A stretch of 64,000 nt of DNA, taken from positions 144,593,877-144,657,876 of the forward strand of contig OV050030.1 in the NCBI GenBank assembly GCA_920105625.2. The letters are read 5' to 3'. The translations under genes and the position numbers were made by a program. This document shows positions 23,630 through 34,975 of the stretch, in pieces. This DNA comes from Clusia tigrina. Lineage: Eukaryota > Arthropoda > Insecta > Diptera > Clusiidae. The notes under the pieces were generated by a model. It worked only from the letters and a program-made list of their open reading frames with translations, made no database searches and was not told the origin of the DNA. Position 1 is the first letter of the stretch, and each line of letters opens with the position of its first letter.

Positions 23630-24595
23630 GCGCTATAATTGCAGATTTGAGCAATAGCTAATGTCTGAAATGCCAGGCGACAGGGTGCAAGTGGGCAAGC
23701 CTTTTCTACACACAGGTATTGATTATGCTGTAGAGCGAATGAAGGAGCGTAAGTGCTGGGTGGCGATTTTTGTATGCCTAAACACAAAAGCCATTCATAC
23801 TCGTATTGACATTGTTTCTGATTTAACTTCTATAGCCTCTATTGCCTGTTATGAGCGCTTTATTTGCAGAAGAGGGATATGTGAGCCTATATACAGTGGG
23901 CGAATATACAGTGAAGAGATGTTTTTGCGCATTTGAGAAACAAGGGGACAGACTGTATATTCATGACGCCAGCAGCACCGCAATAAGGCGGAATATATGA
24001 AGCTGATGTGAAGACAATGAAGTACCAACTCACTCGCCTTGCTGGGCAAAAGATTTTAACACAAGAGCAGCTATCTACCCTCCTAGTAGAGATAGAAGCA
24101 ATTTTGAACTCAAGGCCTTTGACACCTTTGAGTGATGATGCGGAAGATAATCAGGCCTTGACACCAAGGAATTTTTTGATAGGGGAGCCATTGATTATTC
24201 CCTTACGAGTCGTGAGCAAGCAGCAGTCAAACCTGAAAGGGGCCAGTTTGTGGAAGCACGCCAGAAAATGGTTGAGCATTTCTGGAAGAGGTGGAGAGAG
24301 GAATATTTGACGAGGCTGCAAGAACGTAAAAAATGGCGCAGAGAACGAGAGCCAATGAGCATGGGTCAATTAGTGCTGGTCAAGAGTGAACTTTTTCCAC
24401 CAGCGCAATGGGCTTTGGGCAAGATTTGTGAGCTAATAAGGAGCCGAGATGGGCTAATACGTTCATTCATTGTGCAGACAGGAGGTCCTTCTCTTGCTCG
24501 CGGGGACTGTATCAAATGCAACCATGCGTTTGAGCAGTGGCATAGTGCGAATGGAGCAGTGCGAGAGTGTCAAGAAGCAGTGCGGTAGCGATGTG
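23630..24595 (+). pseudogene. BEL/Pao integrase, C-terminal half
   Basis: Plus-strand pol end of a BEL-type LTR element. MPGDRVQVGKPFLHTGIDYA and WVAIFVCLNTKAIH are the start of the integrase catalytic core; ILNSRPLTPLSDD and PRNFLIGEPL, then HFWKRWREEYLTRLQ, are the conserved BEL integrase end with its DUF5641-like tail. A gap of core sequence after about 23,900, a frameshift near 24,240 and a stop near 23,655 show decay. The frame ends at 24,588. No LTR of this copy was identified. Confidence 0.85.
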
Positions 24596-24599
24596 CTGT

Positions 24600-25190
24600 G
24601 AAGGAGGAAATACGAGACGTGAGCTGGGAATGGAAGTTCTGAGGCGAGATGCAAAGAAAGTGCAATAAGGGCAAGAGCCCGAATAAGAGCAAGTATAAGC
24701 AGTGCCACAAGCATTCTTAGAGCAAATTTATGTAGACATATATTCGCTGAATATATGTGTGTGTATATATATATATTTATACATATGTACGAATATGTCT
24801 ATATGTGCTAATAATGTGTTGTATTGTGCGTCCAAATATATTTTGTACACATGCATCGCATAATTCCCAGTAATCTGTTGAGCTCAATTAAGTAAAATAA
24901 AAAGTGTTTTCTTCATAAGCTTTTTCCACTTAAACAGATTGGGTTTTATTTCCATTGAATTGCTGTAAGTATTGTGATAGTTTCATTGTCGATTCGACAC
25001 AAACATGTTTCGTGTTATTTAGTTTAAACTGAATTGCATTCTCATTTATATAAAACTCTTTTGCTTTTTAAGAATATAAAACATTAATATAAGTTGCAGT
25101 GTATTATACTAAAGAATTGCAGGCAGCTACATGTATACTATCCGTTATTTGAGTGTAGGTAAGCTTCACTGTGGAGCAGTGTTCACAAAT
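24600..25190. other. BEL 3' flank and AT-rich spacer
   Basis: After the BEL integrase stop there is an A/G-rich 120 bp, then TATATGTG repeats near 24,750-24,800. AAAATAAAAAG near 24,893 could be a polyadenylation signal in an LTR. Nothing else is recognisable. Confidence 0.35.
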
Positions 25191-25194
25191 ATAA

Positions 25195-25955
25195 GTTGAC
25201 AATAAATATGCGTGTTGAACTTCAAAATGACCTATCTGCTGCACAATTCTCAAAACACTTACTTGGTATTGGAGAAGGCAATATTAATGTAAGTCCAATA
25301 AGCCAGACAATTTGAATCATTGTGCCATCTACAGACGCATTAATTCAAAATGTTTTTCCAAACATTCGATATAATATCATCAATCATTGATGGCTGAGCG
25401 AAAAGGCAATTTTAGAAGCAAAAAATATTGATGTCTATACAATAAATATCTACATTCAAAACATGTTGGAATCTTCGTAATTTTCATCCAAGTCATTTGA
25501 TACTTTGCTGAAATATAATGAAGGAATGAATTTTCCAACTTAATTTTTAAATTCACTTGATTTGGCTGGTCTTCCAAAAGATAATTTTATTTTGAAAGTT
25601 GTATCACCAATCATACTGGTATGAAACCTAAATGCATGCAAATTTTGTAACGCAATGCAGTTGGTTGCCAAGAAAATATTCAGTAACATTATTGAATCGA
25701 CAATTATCAATGACAAGTTTTAAGGAGAGCCTGTTTTATAGCCCAGACTCCCTATGATGCCAACAGATTCTCCAATTGCATTTAAACGCTTACAATTCCC
25801 AATTCATCTGGCATATGCAATGACAATCAACAAATCTCAATGCCAGTTGATGGAAGTCTGCGGATTGGATTTGGAATATTCAAGCTTCGCTCATGATCAA
25901 TTATGTGTACCCGGCTCCAAAGTTGGTAAGCCCAACGATTTCTTTGTATAGAAAA
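25195..25955 (+). pseudogene. Helitron helicase C-terminal remnant (third copy)
   Basis: Decayed helicase end: TINMRVELQNDLSAAQFSK, then LPKDNFILKVVSPI, then FKRLQFPIHLAYAMTINKSQCQLMEVCGLDLEYSSFAHDQL in pieces. The arrangement matches the helicase part of the 9.4 kb Helitron, but the family is more distant. Several stops and frameshifts. Rep, Walker motifs and Helitron ends are absent. Confidence 0.75.
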
Positions 25956-26250
25956 CCTTGTCAAGAAAATTTTGGGGAACAATATTGAATCGACAATTAT
26001 TAATGGCAAGTTTAAAGGAGAGTCTGCTTTATAGCCCAGTCTCCCGATGATGTCAACAGATTCTATAATTGCATTTAAACGCTTATAATTCCTAATTCGC
26101 ATGGTATATACAATGAAAATTAATATATCTCAATGCCAGTGGATGCAAGTCTGTGTTTTGGATTTGTAAAATTCATGCTTCGCTCATGATAATTTATATG
26201 TAGCCTGCTCCAAAATTGGTAAGCCCAGCGATTTGTTTTTATACGCCGAA
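25683..26250 (+). repeat. Partial tandem duplication of helicase end, period about 294 bp
   Basis: The stretch from ATTGAATCGACAATTAT (25,690) to the TTGGTAAGCCCA phrase (25,925) recurs at 25,984-26,230 with point differences and stops. This is an old duplication of the final helicase segment rather than a second element. Confidence 0.8.
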
Positions 26251-26384
26251 AATGGATAAACAAAAAATTATTATCACACGTTGGCTTTACAATAAATTAT
26301 TATTTAGTAAGATAAGACGAACATTGTATTCTGTGAAACAAAATGGAATTTATTAAATCGAAAATAAAATTTGCATTTAAAATA

Positions 26385-27275
26385 ATCTGGTGCTACAGTC
26401 ACTGAATATGTCGTGACAGATTCCGCGTCGTCCGAAGAATCTCTGTAGAGCCCACAAGAATTGCTCCGTGGTCATGCCGGCAACCGCCTCAAAATGTATG
26501 GTCTTCATAGAGAGTATGGTTATATAGCCCTTATAGACCGTACGACCACCATATCTCTATTGGCCCTGTGTAATCTACACCGGTAGTGAGAAAAGGGCGT
26601 CGTGGTGGGTTTACTCGCTGCATCGGCAAATCTCCCATCAGCTGCGTGGCAATTTTCGGTTTGTTTCTGAAACAGCGGATGGAATGTCGAAGATGGTAGC
26701 GCACTGTCTTGCGTGCATCCATTATCCAATATGCTTGACGAATGCTGCATAACGTCAACTGTATGCCACCGTGTAGCGAGCGCGTGGTAGATGATTAACC
26801 GTGTAAAACCGTGTAAATTGGGTAAAATTATTGGATGTCGTTGGTGAAAATGCAGTGTTGAGTGTTTCAAACGACCTTGACCACGACCACGTATGATGTT
26901 CTGGTCGTCCAAAAAGGGGGTTAAACTAATCAGTTTGCTGCTTTTTGGTAAACTCTCCATATTTTTCATCAGATGGAGTTCTGCCAAAAACTCCTCTAGT
27001 TGCACCAATCGCACAATTACCATTAGGCTCTCTTTTAGCTCGTTGGCAGTAAGCGGTCCGTGCATGCGCTGTTCCTTGAATCGCAGATTGGGAGAAAAAT
27101 GGAAATCTACACGGTGATACGTAAGAGCCTTGAAAAATGAATAGCGAAATAATAGTGACGGCGCAGTCGTGTAAGAGTGGATGTGAACCTGGATTGGCTT
27201 CTCCTCTGACGCTGTGTTGTCGATTTCTACTTTGTTAATAGCACAGCTTGGCCAGGCTGACTTAGGTTGCCGCAA
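26385..27275 (-). pseudogene. BEL/Pao integrase
   Basis: N-terminal linker and zinc-binding side (RFKEQRMHGPLTANEL, LISLTPFLDDQNIIR, LHFHQRHPIILP) followed by RRPFLTTGVDYTGPIEI, the start of the catalytic core, then TTEQFLWALQRFFGRRG near 26,430. Reading frame changes near 26,760 and a stop follows the first Asp region at about 26,530. The second Asp and Glu part is missing. Confidence 0.85.
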
Positions 27276-27474
27276 CCACGCAGGGCCATTCCACTACAAC
27301 TCGAAGGTTCAAAGTTGTGTTGGTGCCAATCCTCACGTAGCACAATCGGCGGGATTTTTTGTGGTACTCACTGACTCCATTGGTGTGGAGGACTGGACGA
27401 CAGAATTTTACTTACGCGATTTGCAATATATAGTTTCCATCGGTTGAAATCTCCATGAATCCAGTACAGCACTA

Positions 27475-27971
27475 TCATGGCGTCAGTCCAAAAATAAAAT
27501 GGAGCGGTTTAATCGAAACTATTGAGGTTTTTCGCACCCAATCGGTGAGCGTCGTAGCCAGTACAGCGCCGCAGAGTTCCACTCTGGAAATCGTCATAGC
27601 GCACGTTGGTGTGACTTTGCTCTTTGCTGCGAGAAGATAAGTGTGTATTTCCCCATGCCGGTACTGAATGCGAAGATACATTGCGGCTGCGTAGTAGAGC
27701 TATCGCAAAAGGTGTGTACTTCCATTGAACAGATGTGGTGCGGAGAATATTAAAGCCATCGTGGAAAGCAGATAGTTTTCACTAGTGGCAATTCCGCTAC
27801 AAATTGTTGCCAGGGAATGCCAAACGATTTGGCAACCCAATGTAAAGGAGTTTCTTGGTCGAAATGTCGTTTGACCTTTATCGTCCAAATTTCCTTGAAT
27901 ATAAATTTTGCTGCTACTATGACAGGTTCGAATAACCGCGCGATGGATAAGACGGACCTCTTGGTTGCCAC
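27475..27971 (-). pseudogene. BEL/Pao RT thumb/connection and RNase H remnants
   Basis: 27,750-27,971 encodes the segment after the RT palm (TKRSVLSIARLFEP, IWTIKVKRHFD, W..F..ELPLVKT). 27,475-27,681 carries LLAAKSKVTP and SRVELCGAVLATTL, the phrase before and at the start of the BEL RNase H domain. The pieces lie in different frames with deletions between them. Confidence 0.8.
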
Positions 27972-28008
27972 AGCTGAGAGAGGAAAATTAATGGAAAATG
28001 TAAGGGAG

Positions 28009-28326
28009 TCACGGCTCGGTTGATGGTCCGCATGTATGGTGCTCTACTGGAATGGATTCGAGCAGCGCTGGAGCATTACTAGACCATTTCCGGACTTCCA
28101 TCCCAGTTGACCTCGAAGCGGAAACTAATTGGTCGCTTATTAAAATTGTGCTAGTGATTGAATCACTGCCACTGAGGATATCATCTACATAAATATCATG
28201 CAGCAAAAAACTTTTCAGCCACCTGGAAAAATGATCTTTCTCATCGTGTGCGAGTTGGTGAAGTACACGTAAGGCGATGTACGGCGCAGATGCTGTTCCA
28301 AACGTCACCGTTGTAAGGCAGTACAC
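28009..28326 (-). pseudogene. BEL/Pao reverse transcriptase palm
   Basis: Contains TVTFGTASAPYIALRVLHQLA and the catalytic box YVDDILSGSDS, both intact, then EVRKWSSN. The preceding RT fingers (normally about 200 residues) are absent: only about 55 bp separates this from the protease frame. So the box is preserved but the enzyme is not. Confidence 0.88.
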
Positions 28327-28380
28327 TTAAATCTGCCTTTCGTCACTGAACCACAGTATCTAGCAATAGTAATTGCGCTA

Positions 28381-28779
28381 TCATATCAGCACCCTTGATG
28401 AGATCGATCCTTTTCGGCTGATAATACGTTGGATTTGCTGTGGCATGATTGGTTGACTCGGCAGCTGAACGCAGAGTTGTTTCAGCACATACGCCGTTTC
28501 AATGTGGGCCGCGAAATTTACATCGTGGCAGGAAAGAAGTGTGCAACTGACCGTTGAGCGTGATTGGCTGAGAGAGCTCGGACCCACACCGCAGATATCT
28601 GCTGAAGTCGGAGAACGTTGAAGTCTAAGTCGTTGGACAGCAGCTTCGGAAATGAGGGTGCCTTGTGATCCTTGGTCGATTAGAGCGTAAACGAGGGAAG
28701 ATTGGTTGGTAGCTTCATTGTATAACGATACTAAAGCTGTAGCTAGGAGAATTTTCTGCGCTGGAGCTGCAACTGCCAA
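28381..28779 (-). pseudogene. BEL/Pao aspartic protease
   Basis: LLATALVSL...ALIDQGSQGTLISEAAVQRL is the typical BEL protease start, with DQGSQ as the BEL form of the aspartic protease loop; GVGPSSLSQSRSTVSCTL follows. It overlaps the end of the gag frame by about 37 bp in another register. Open for 132 codons, the longest clean stretch in this element. Confidence 0.85.
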
Positions 28780-29359
28780 ATTCGTGTTGAGTTGGGCTGA
28801 GTTTGCAGCCTCGATAGCGTGTGCGTTAGTGACACGCCTTGGTTCAAAGGCAGCTGCTGAGATGGATGCTGCATAGAAATTGGATGAGAATGTAGATTGT
28901 TGGCAGGTTTGCCCAATTTGTGTGCAGGAATTGCATTAAAAGCGACGTTGCGATTCTCGATTGCATCCATGGTAAAAAGGCAAGTTGTTAAGAAATCTTT
29001 AAGATCCGCAAAAGTTAGTATGCCAGTAGCAACACTTAAATGATACTCCCAGGCTGAGTGAGTCTTGGTGGGCAACTTGGTAGCCAAGTAATGCGCAACC
29101 GAAAGGTCACAATTTTCAATTGGAAGCTTCAAACGGTTGAATTCGTTGATACAAACATTCATACTATAGTTTCATGAGCAGTAAAGAAGTCGATATTGAG
29201 CTCCACAATGCGTTTGAGCCTTTGCTGAAAGTACTGCTTAGTTTTGCGTGCGATTGGGTGTTTCTTAAAATTTTTGTGGGGTTTTTCAAGAGAGGACACA
29301 CGGTTCAGTTGCAGCTTAATTAGAGCATGAACGTCTGCGGTTGCCTCCGCCATTGTCAA
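28743..29359 (-). pseudogene. BEL/Pao Gag remnant
   Basis: Two consecutive minus frames. The first (29,159-29,359) is a basic N-terminal helix region; the second (28,743-29,162) carries a BEL Gag landmark, LPTKTHSAWEYHLS followed by LKDFLTTC. The usual zinc knuckles expected next are missing, replaced by a Gln/Pro/Ser-rich run, so a deletion joins Gag to the protease. Confidence 0.75.
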
Positions 29360-29659
29360 TTTATAATTAGGTCACTCAAAAATGCATATGTTTATACGAG
29401 CAGCTCAAATCAATGCACACACTTACCTTTGTTTCATCCTTCTAGTCTTTCATTCGTGCTGTTGTCTCTAACGGCTCTAGTTTATCGCCTCCAGAATAAA
29501 GTGCTGTTTTCAGTATAGCGTCTTGCTAAGGTAGAAGCGTAAACGAAGAAAAGTGAAGAGCGCCCCGCTTCAGCGCGGTAACCTCGTGGTGACTTTTAGC
29601 TTCGCTGTGTGGGCTGACAGCAGTGAGGTGTTGTTGTAAGCGTGTAATTTTAGAGCAGC

Positions 29660-30178
29660 TACCAAAACTCGTTACACTGCGAACGTCAGCTGCAGCTATG
29701 CGTATGTATGCTAACAAGTACAGGTAGCAGCTACAATACGTCAATTGAACGATGTCGAATTATGTTTTAGGCTGCAGCGCCCTTTTTTGTTAATGTTACT
29801 AATATAATGAAGCCATGTGCATATTCTACAATTGTTTTACACGTAATTTAACATTGAATCACTTTGTTGTATTAATTTAGTGGGAAATATCAATTCCCCC
29901 ATGGACCTTAGAATGTGTAGTATGAAACTATTGTTTTGGGGGTCCAAATTTATTTAATTTTTAATTGTATATTTGTTTCAATGTTATTAGGAATTTTTAT
30001 CTAAATATAATAACTTCCCGATCCATCCGTGTTCACTACTCATCGTATACTAACTTGCGTGTAGGCGCAAAAGAGAGTATATGGCTTGACAATACTGACA
30101 GCGTTAGCGGCTCTCTGATCAGGTTCCGCGCACAGTGGGGAAGGATTGGTGAAATTGCACGATGGAAAAATGGGACAA
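29660..30178. repeat. ~515-bp dispersed repeat, copy A
   Basis: From AAAACTCGTTACACTGCGAA to GGATTGGTGAAATTGCACGA. It recurs at 38,236-38,755 in the same orientation with scattered substitutions and small indels. It lies about 300 bp upstream of the BEL gag start, where an LTR would be expected, which is the best explanation I have. Typical TG...CA ends are not evident. Confidence 0.75.
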
Positions 30179-30179
30179 A

Positions 30180-30640
30180 GAGATGATGATGATTGCTGGC
30201 AGGACAGTACCCAGGAAAAAATTTCTACTGGGGATGAAAACCCAAACTTGTTCTTACTTACAAATACGATTTCATTACGTTTTTAAAGCATACATTAGAA
30301 AAATAAAATGCTGTTTTGATGGTAAATAATAGTTTAATAATAAAATATGTGACATTACAAAACCGATAATATATTCAGCATAATCTTAATATAAAATCCT
30401 CCACAAACTAAACTCCATTATTTGACGTTTGTGTCAATATCTATTCGGCGCTGTGTCGACATTAGTGTCAACCCAGTCAACCTTTCCTGCCCCATGGAAT
30501 TTCACAATTAAGATTTTACTACTTTTAAGGTTGAAAATTTGGATTAATTATATTTACAAGTAGCAAACTTAATAATATTTCATATTACGATAAAAAATGT
30601 ATATACGTTTTACAATGAGAACGTCTTTTTCCAATATTCA
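30180..30640. other. AT-rich spacer, nothing recognised
   Basis: No frame longer than a few dozen codons, no terminal repeats, no motif. Base composition is AT-rich throughout. Confidence 0.5.
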
Positions 30641-30644
30641 AATT

Positions 30645-31938
30645 TTATATGCTTCCACTTCCTGATGCATGCTCCTGTGAGTCAGATTCACTTTTCAAAT
30701 CTATGTATATGCTTTCTTCTACTAATTCTTCCATCAAAAGGAATTGGCAAATATCAAGATCACCACTTTGCTTTTTGCTGGAAGCTATTCGATTTACCGA
30801 TATAAGGGGCTCGGAAGATAATTATAAGCGCCCTTACATATACCTATTTCAAGCAGCTCTTCAAGTTTTCTGATATTTTCTAATCTGCAGTTTCTGAATT
30901 CGTTACGATTTGCCTCTAATGCATCTTTTGATAGAAACCCGATTGGAATTTGAAAATGTTTAATAATACCACATCCATGAATTAAAATCTTACGGATTGT
31001 ACCATGAATAACCCTGCATATATATATTTCAAACATAACTTTTAAAAGTTGACTAAAAGTCACTGTATTTATGGCTTTGCAACTAGTTAATATACGAAAA
31101 AAAATGAGAAGTTTTTTATCAAGTTAATACTTATATCAGTCATATTTGTTAACACCTCGATATATTTGAAAAGAAGTCTGGCAGTGTTCCCATTATTAGA
31201 CGTGCTATACCCTGTTTTAAACTTGTCTATTATTAAACCAGTTTTGTGGCGAAATTCTGCTTGTATTATTTTTTTATTTTCTTTAAAAATTTGCATATTT
31301 TCATCATCTGACAGCATTTAATTGGCAATCTATACGATATGTATGTATATCAAACATTCTACATATAAAGTATGTTCTACAACATTGAGAAAGTTCATTA
31401 TTTTTGGTGTAGCATCACAAAGATAACATCTACTAGCGCAGTTGTTGTCAGCAAGAACATTTACAACTGCAGCATCAATCATTGTTAAATGTATTTTAAA
31501 TGATACATCTAATTTAAAGCTGTGATTATATATATATGTATAATCATTTAAGTTTTGAATTTGATCGGAAAATTCTTTCTCAATTTTATGAATTAGAATA
31601 GGATTTTCCTTTAAAAAAGCAAATTTCATTGGTCTGCAATTATTTGTAGGAGAGGGAGATTTATTAACCTAACTTTCCATTCGAATTTTTAGACCGAAAA
31701 TTTGCAATGGAACAAAAGCAACAACAAAAAAAGTCATCTATCTGATTTTCATCAATAACTTTCTGTTTATAAATACTATGTCTTGAGCTGCCACCAAAGA
31801 CCCACTTGTACTCTTGGACCACCTGCATGTCTTGGTTAATTTATAAGCTTTCAGCACTTTTATTTTAAAGATTTTGTAGAGGCATCTGAGCCGATATTTC
31901 AGACACAATAATCGGACGTGACAATGAGTCTTCCTCAT
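30645..31938 (-). pseudogene. RAG1/Transib-like transposase, C-terminal remnant
   Basis: Minus-strand pieces in several frames line up in order with the RAG1 core. CRPMKFAFLKENPILIH (31,640); RCYLCDATPKIMNF (about 31,400), a zinc pair like YICTLCDTTR; TSNNGNTARLLF (about 31,190), like the NGNFARKL stretch; RKILIHGCGIIKHFQIPIGFLS then EANRNEFRNCRLENIRK (about 30,900-31,000), like the segment around the last catalytic Glu; and LSSEPLISVNR before a stop at 30,645. At the catalytic Glu position a Asp seems to stand. This family of arthropod proteins is, as I recall, Transib/RAG1-related; the match is by motif order only, so the family call is moderate. Confidence 0.55.
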
Positions 31939-32049
31939 TTTTTTAACAGCTTACTATCCGGCCGCGTGCTCTCGTTTGCTTAAGGGGCCCATACACAATA
32001 TCAGCAAATAACTCACCAGCAAGATGGTACAATAAACACTTCTTTACAA

Positions 32050-32348
32050 ATAGTGTGCGGAGAAGGTCGTTTTGGATAATGACAAAGCTTGTCGGAAAAC
32101 ATATTAACATTACAGAACCCCCTGGATCTGGCTCCAATGTTTTTAATTATATCAAAAATTTCTCTACAATTTTGATGGCAGTTGTTAATACAAACCACAA
32201 ATTTTTAATGGTTAATGTGGGTACGCATGGTGGGGTATAAGATGCTGGACCTTTTAGTGATTTGGTCATTTTTTGAAAAGGTAAAGAGATATCAGTTATA
32301 TAATATTGGCCCAGAACCACTGCCAGGTTATAGTCAGTTCATGCCATA
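32050..32348 (+). pseudogene. PIF/Harbinger transposase, left part
   Basis: VGKHINITEPPGSGSNVFNYIKNFS, then ILMAVVNTNHKFLMVNVG, match the DGKHI...NYKxxFSIVLMA...DVG core of Harbinger DDE transposases. The first catalytic Asp (usually DGKH) is Val here, a single-base change, and a stop follows at the second Asp region. The frame runs into PLPGYSQFMPY, cut by the mariner at 32,349. Confidence 0.75.
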
Positions 32349-33283
32349 CGAGGTGTGATCAAAAAAGAACCGTTATTGTGTGATCAAAAAATATAGTATT
32401 TATTTATTCATCAACAACTATCTTGTCCCCTTTAAAGTAATTCCTTTCGGATATAATACACTTATGCCAGCATTTTTTTCAATCCTCGAAACACTTCTGA
32501 AACGCTTTTTTTGGTATCGCCTACAGCTCCTGTTTCGATTTTTCTTTTATCTCCTCAATCGTAGCAATACGCTTTCCTTTCATCGGTGTCTTCAGTTTTG
32601 GAATGAGGAAAAACTCAGCGGGGGCAAAGTCCGGTGAATACGGTGGATGAGGCATGATAACGGTTTTGTTTTTGGCCAAAAACAGCTCCTGAGCGATGTC
32701 CATGCGACGTTGTTTTTGCTCAAAATTTAGCAATTTTGGAACAATCTTCATTTCATGCCTAAAACATCCGTAAAAATTGCTTTGCATGAGCCGAACGATA
32801 TGCCAACATCATCAGCAACCTCTCTGATAGTGATTCGACGATTATCCAAAATCCTTTTCTTCACTGTGTCAATGTTTTCATCGGTTGTTGACCTGCTCGG
32901 GCGACCAGGACGAGCATCGTCATTAACATATTCTCGGCCTTCCTTAAACAGGTTATACCACAATTGAACTTATGTTCTGCTCATAGTAGACTCGCCAAAG
33001 GCCACAGTCAACATTTCAAATGTCCTTGCGCATTTAATTTCATTTTTTACACAAAACTGAATACAGTTTCTTTGATCCATTTTTTCGAATAGTACAAAAT
33101 CGAAGAGCACACCAAAACACGACTAACCTTTTTATCTGTCAAAAACAAACTGACAATCCAAAATGGTTGGTATTGCCAACATATATAACAGACATGTGTA
33201 CCAACATAAAAAAAAATTCGAACATCGAACATACGTAACTCACGAAAAGATGAAAATAACTGTTATCTTTTGATCACACATCG
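32349..33283 (-). mobile_element. Deleted mariner element, copy 1, 935 bp
   Basis: Terminal inverted repeats begin CGAGGTGTGATCAAAA and the insert is flanked by TA on both sides (32,347-32,348 and 33,284-33,285). The minus strand encodes mariner sequence in two pieces: RFKEGREYVNDDARPGRP-like helix-turn-helix (here YNLFKEG) and REVADDVGISFGS, then NFEQKQRRMDIAQELF joined to PHPPYSPDFAPAEFF. The first two catalytic Asp regions are missing. An in-frame TAA precedes WYN. Same deletion and same stop as the copy at 38,996. Confidence 0.92.
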
Positions 33284-33525
33284 TATGTGTTTGCATGCGA
33301 TGATGCCTTTCCTTTTATGAAAAATGTATTGAAGTAAGTCCCTAACCCCATATAGTCATACTACTATCACAAAAGACAAAATAATGTTCAACTTTCGTTA
33401 ATCGCGTGCTAGAAGCATATTTCAAAACGCCTCTGTTATTTTGGCATCAATGTCCAGGATATTATTGAAAACCATTAATCTTTCGCCAGAGAAAGAAGAA
33501 TTATGGCATTGATTCGTACAATTCG
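33284..33525 (+). pseudogene. PIF/Harbinger transposase, right part
   Basis: Directly after the mariner: VFACDDAFPFMKNVLK matches the YVFVADDAFPL box, and further on RARSIFQNASVILASMSRILLKTINLSPEK matches the RARRVIENAFGILASRFRI region, in pieces. Together with 32,050-32,348 it forms one transposase C-terminal half. Confidence 0.75.
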
Positions 33526-33529
33526 AGGA

Positions 33530-34335
33530 GTTCTTCTGCGTCTAACTGTACTGAATATGATGACAATAGAGATACTTTTAATTTAAACTTAGCTTTCTTA
33601 ATAGTCATTACAAATCATCTGATAAATAAGAGTGAATTTGAAATGATGGATTCATAAATGGGTTTAAGACAAAATACAATATTGATTTAAAACAATATAA
33701 TTTCTGCTTTGTTTATAATTTGTAGAATGTGAATAAATATAATTTTCTTTCTTAACTTAGCCATTTGTTTTCTTCAGTGCATCTCTTCGTTCTTTAGGAT
33801 CGTATTAAATTTTATAGGCTTTTCACAAAATACAATGCAGTTTTGGTTAAATTGAAAAATATATATAATATTTTAGAGTAAATTATAAATTTACTACGAA
33901 TTTTTTTATTTTATCATGCTATTTTTAAATATTTCATATATTTATTAAATATCTTCATTTATATCTAAAGAAAATCTCCAACGTGTACAGACAAGTCATC
34001 ACCCAAAGTTATTTTTATTTTTATTAACTTAAATTATAAAAAGTGCTATAGTGCGATAGGCCGTTTAACACTTTTATGTGCACTAAAGGGTGATTCTATT
34101 TTGTGCACATTGTAATCAATACTTTTTATTTATTTTGCATTTAAAAAGAGAAAAGTGGATGTGAAATTGGAATATAATACAAAAAAACAACAAAACAAGT
34201 GTTCCTTAATGCGTGTCTTATGCTCTCCCCCACAGTGTGAGCCGCTAGCGAATCTCTCTTGCATGGGCGCTCGGCCGCTGAGCTTGATCAACTAAGGGGA
34301 AGTCGCTCTCAACCAAATGAGCAGTCTGCAACACA
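33530..34335. other. AT-rich spacer
   Basis: No gene-like frame. 33,660-34,140 is strongly AT-rich. 34,210-34,300 is a G+C-richer patch (CTCTCCCCCACAGTGTGAGCC) of unknown origin, possibly an LTR or SINE fragment. Confidence 0.4.
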
Positions 34336-34339
34336 ATAA

Positions 34340-34974
34340 GTGTACAAACTTGTTCAATTTACAAACATGGATATACCGCTTAAAACCCCAGGAGATATTG
34401 AAGATGCAGTCGTAAATCTAACTGAAATATTACAAAACGCTTCCTGGACCGCTACTCCGAAACTTAAAGAGATGCATTTATATAGCGCGACTATCCCAGT
34501 TATTAAGGAGATGATAGGTATAAAATGAAAGTTAATAAAGTTTTGGCAAATTACTAGATATCAAAAAGACAAAAAACTTCTTATTAAGTCAGTAAAAGAA
34601 CTTAGACATAAACACATGGCAGTAGAAAATTATGAAATTGTACACTATATGTCAAATTTTTCAGCAACAGATGTCACGGTATATTCGTTATGGAAGGCAA
34701 CAAAAAAGTTGAAGCAACCCACTACACGATTTCCTCCCATCAAAACTGTGAATGGTTCATCCTCAGAGACAAAGCACAGACATTTGCCAAACACATTTCT
34801 GATGTCTTTACACCATTTCCCAAAAATCCACAACATAATGATGACGACATTCATGTGTTTTTGGAAGCTCTTGGTCAAATGGAATAACCGATCTTACCTA
34901 TCAAAATAAGTGGAGTTAAGAACTTTCTGATTAAACACATGAACATAAAAAAGCACCTGGATATTACCTGATAA
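34340..34974 (+). pseudogene. Jockey-clade LINE ORF2, left part (split by LOA insertion)
   Basis: Sequence between endonuclease and RT of a jockey ORF2: DIPLKTPGDIEDAVVNLTEILQNAS-like start, then SATDVTVYSLWKATKKLKQP and KAQTFAKHISDVFTPFP, then KKAPGYYLI, which begins the RT fingers. A stop at 34,528 and a frameshift near 34,735 are present. It stops at the target-site duplication of the LOA LINE and resumes at 37,876. Confidence 0.85.
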
Positions 34975-34975
34975 G

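Larger units (their letters stand above)
26385..29660 (-). mobile_element. BEL/Pao LTR retrotransposon, gag to integrase, with deletions
   Basis: Minus-strand element with the BEL order gag, protease, RT, RNase H, integrase. Each domain is recognisable but shortened and separated by stops. The integrase ends abruptly at about 26,385. A ~515-bp repeat starts at 29,660 just upstream of the leader and may be its LTR. Total coding span is about 3 kb against about 5 kb for complete BEL elements, so roughly two fifths is missing. Confidence 0.85.

Noticed and set aside
26893..27640. Several plus-strand frames of 60-77 codons
   Set aside because: Antisense shadows of the BEL element.
31943..32198. 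Two minus-strand frames of about 60 codons
   Set aside because: They are antisense to the Harbinger transposase, which reads correctly on the plus strand.
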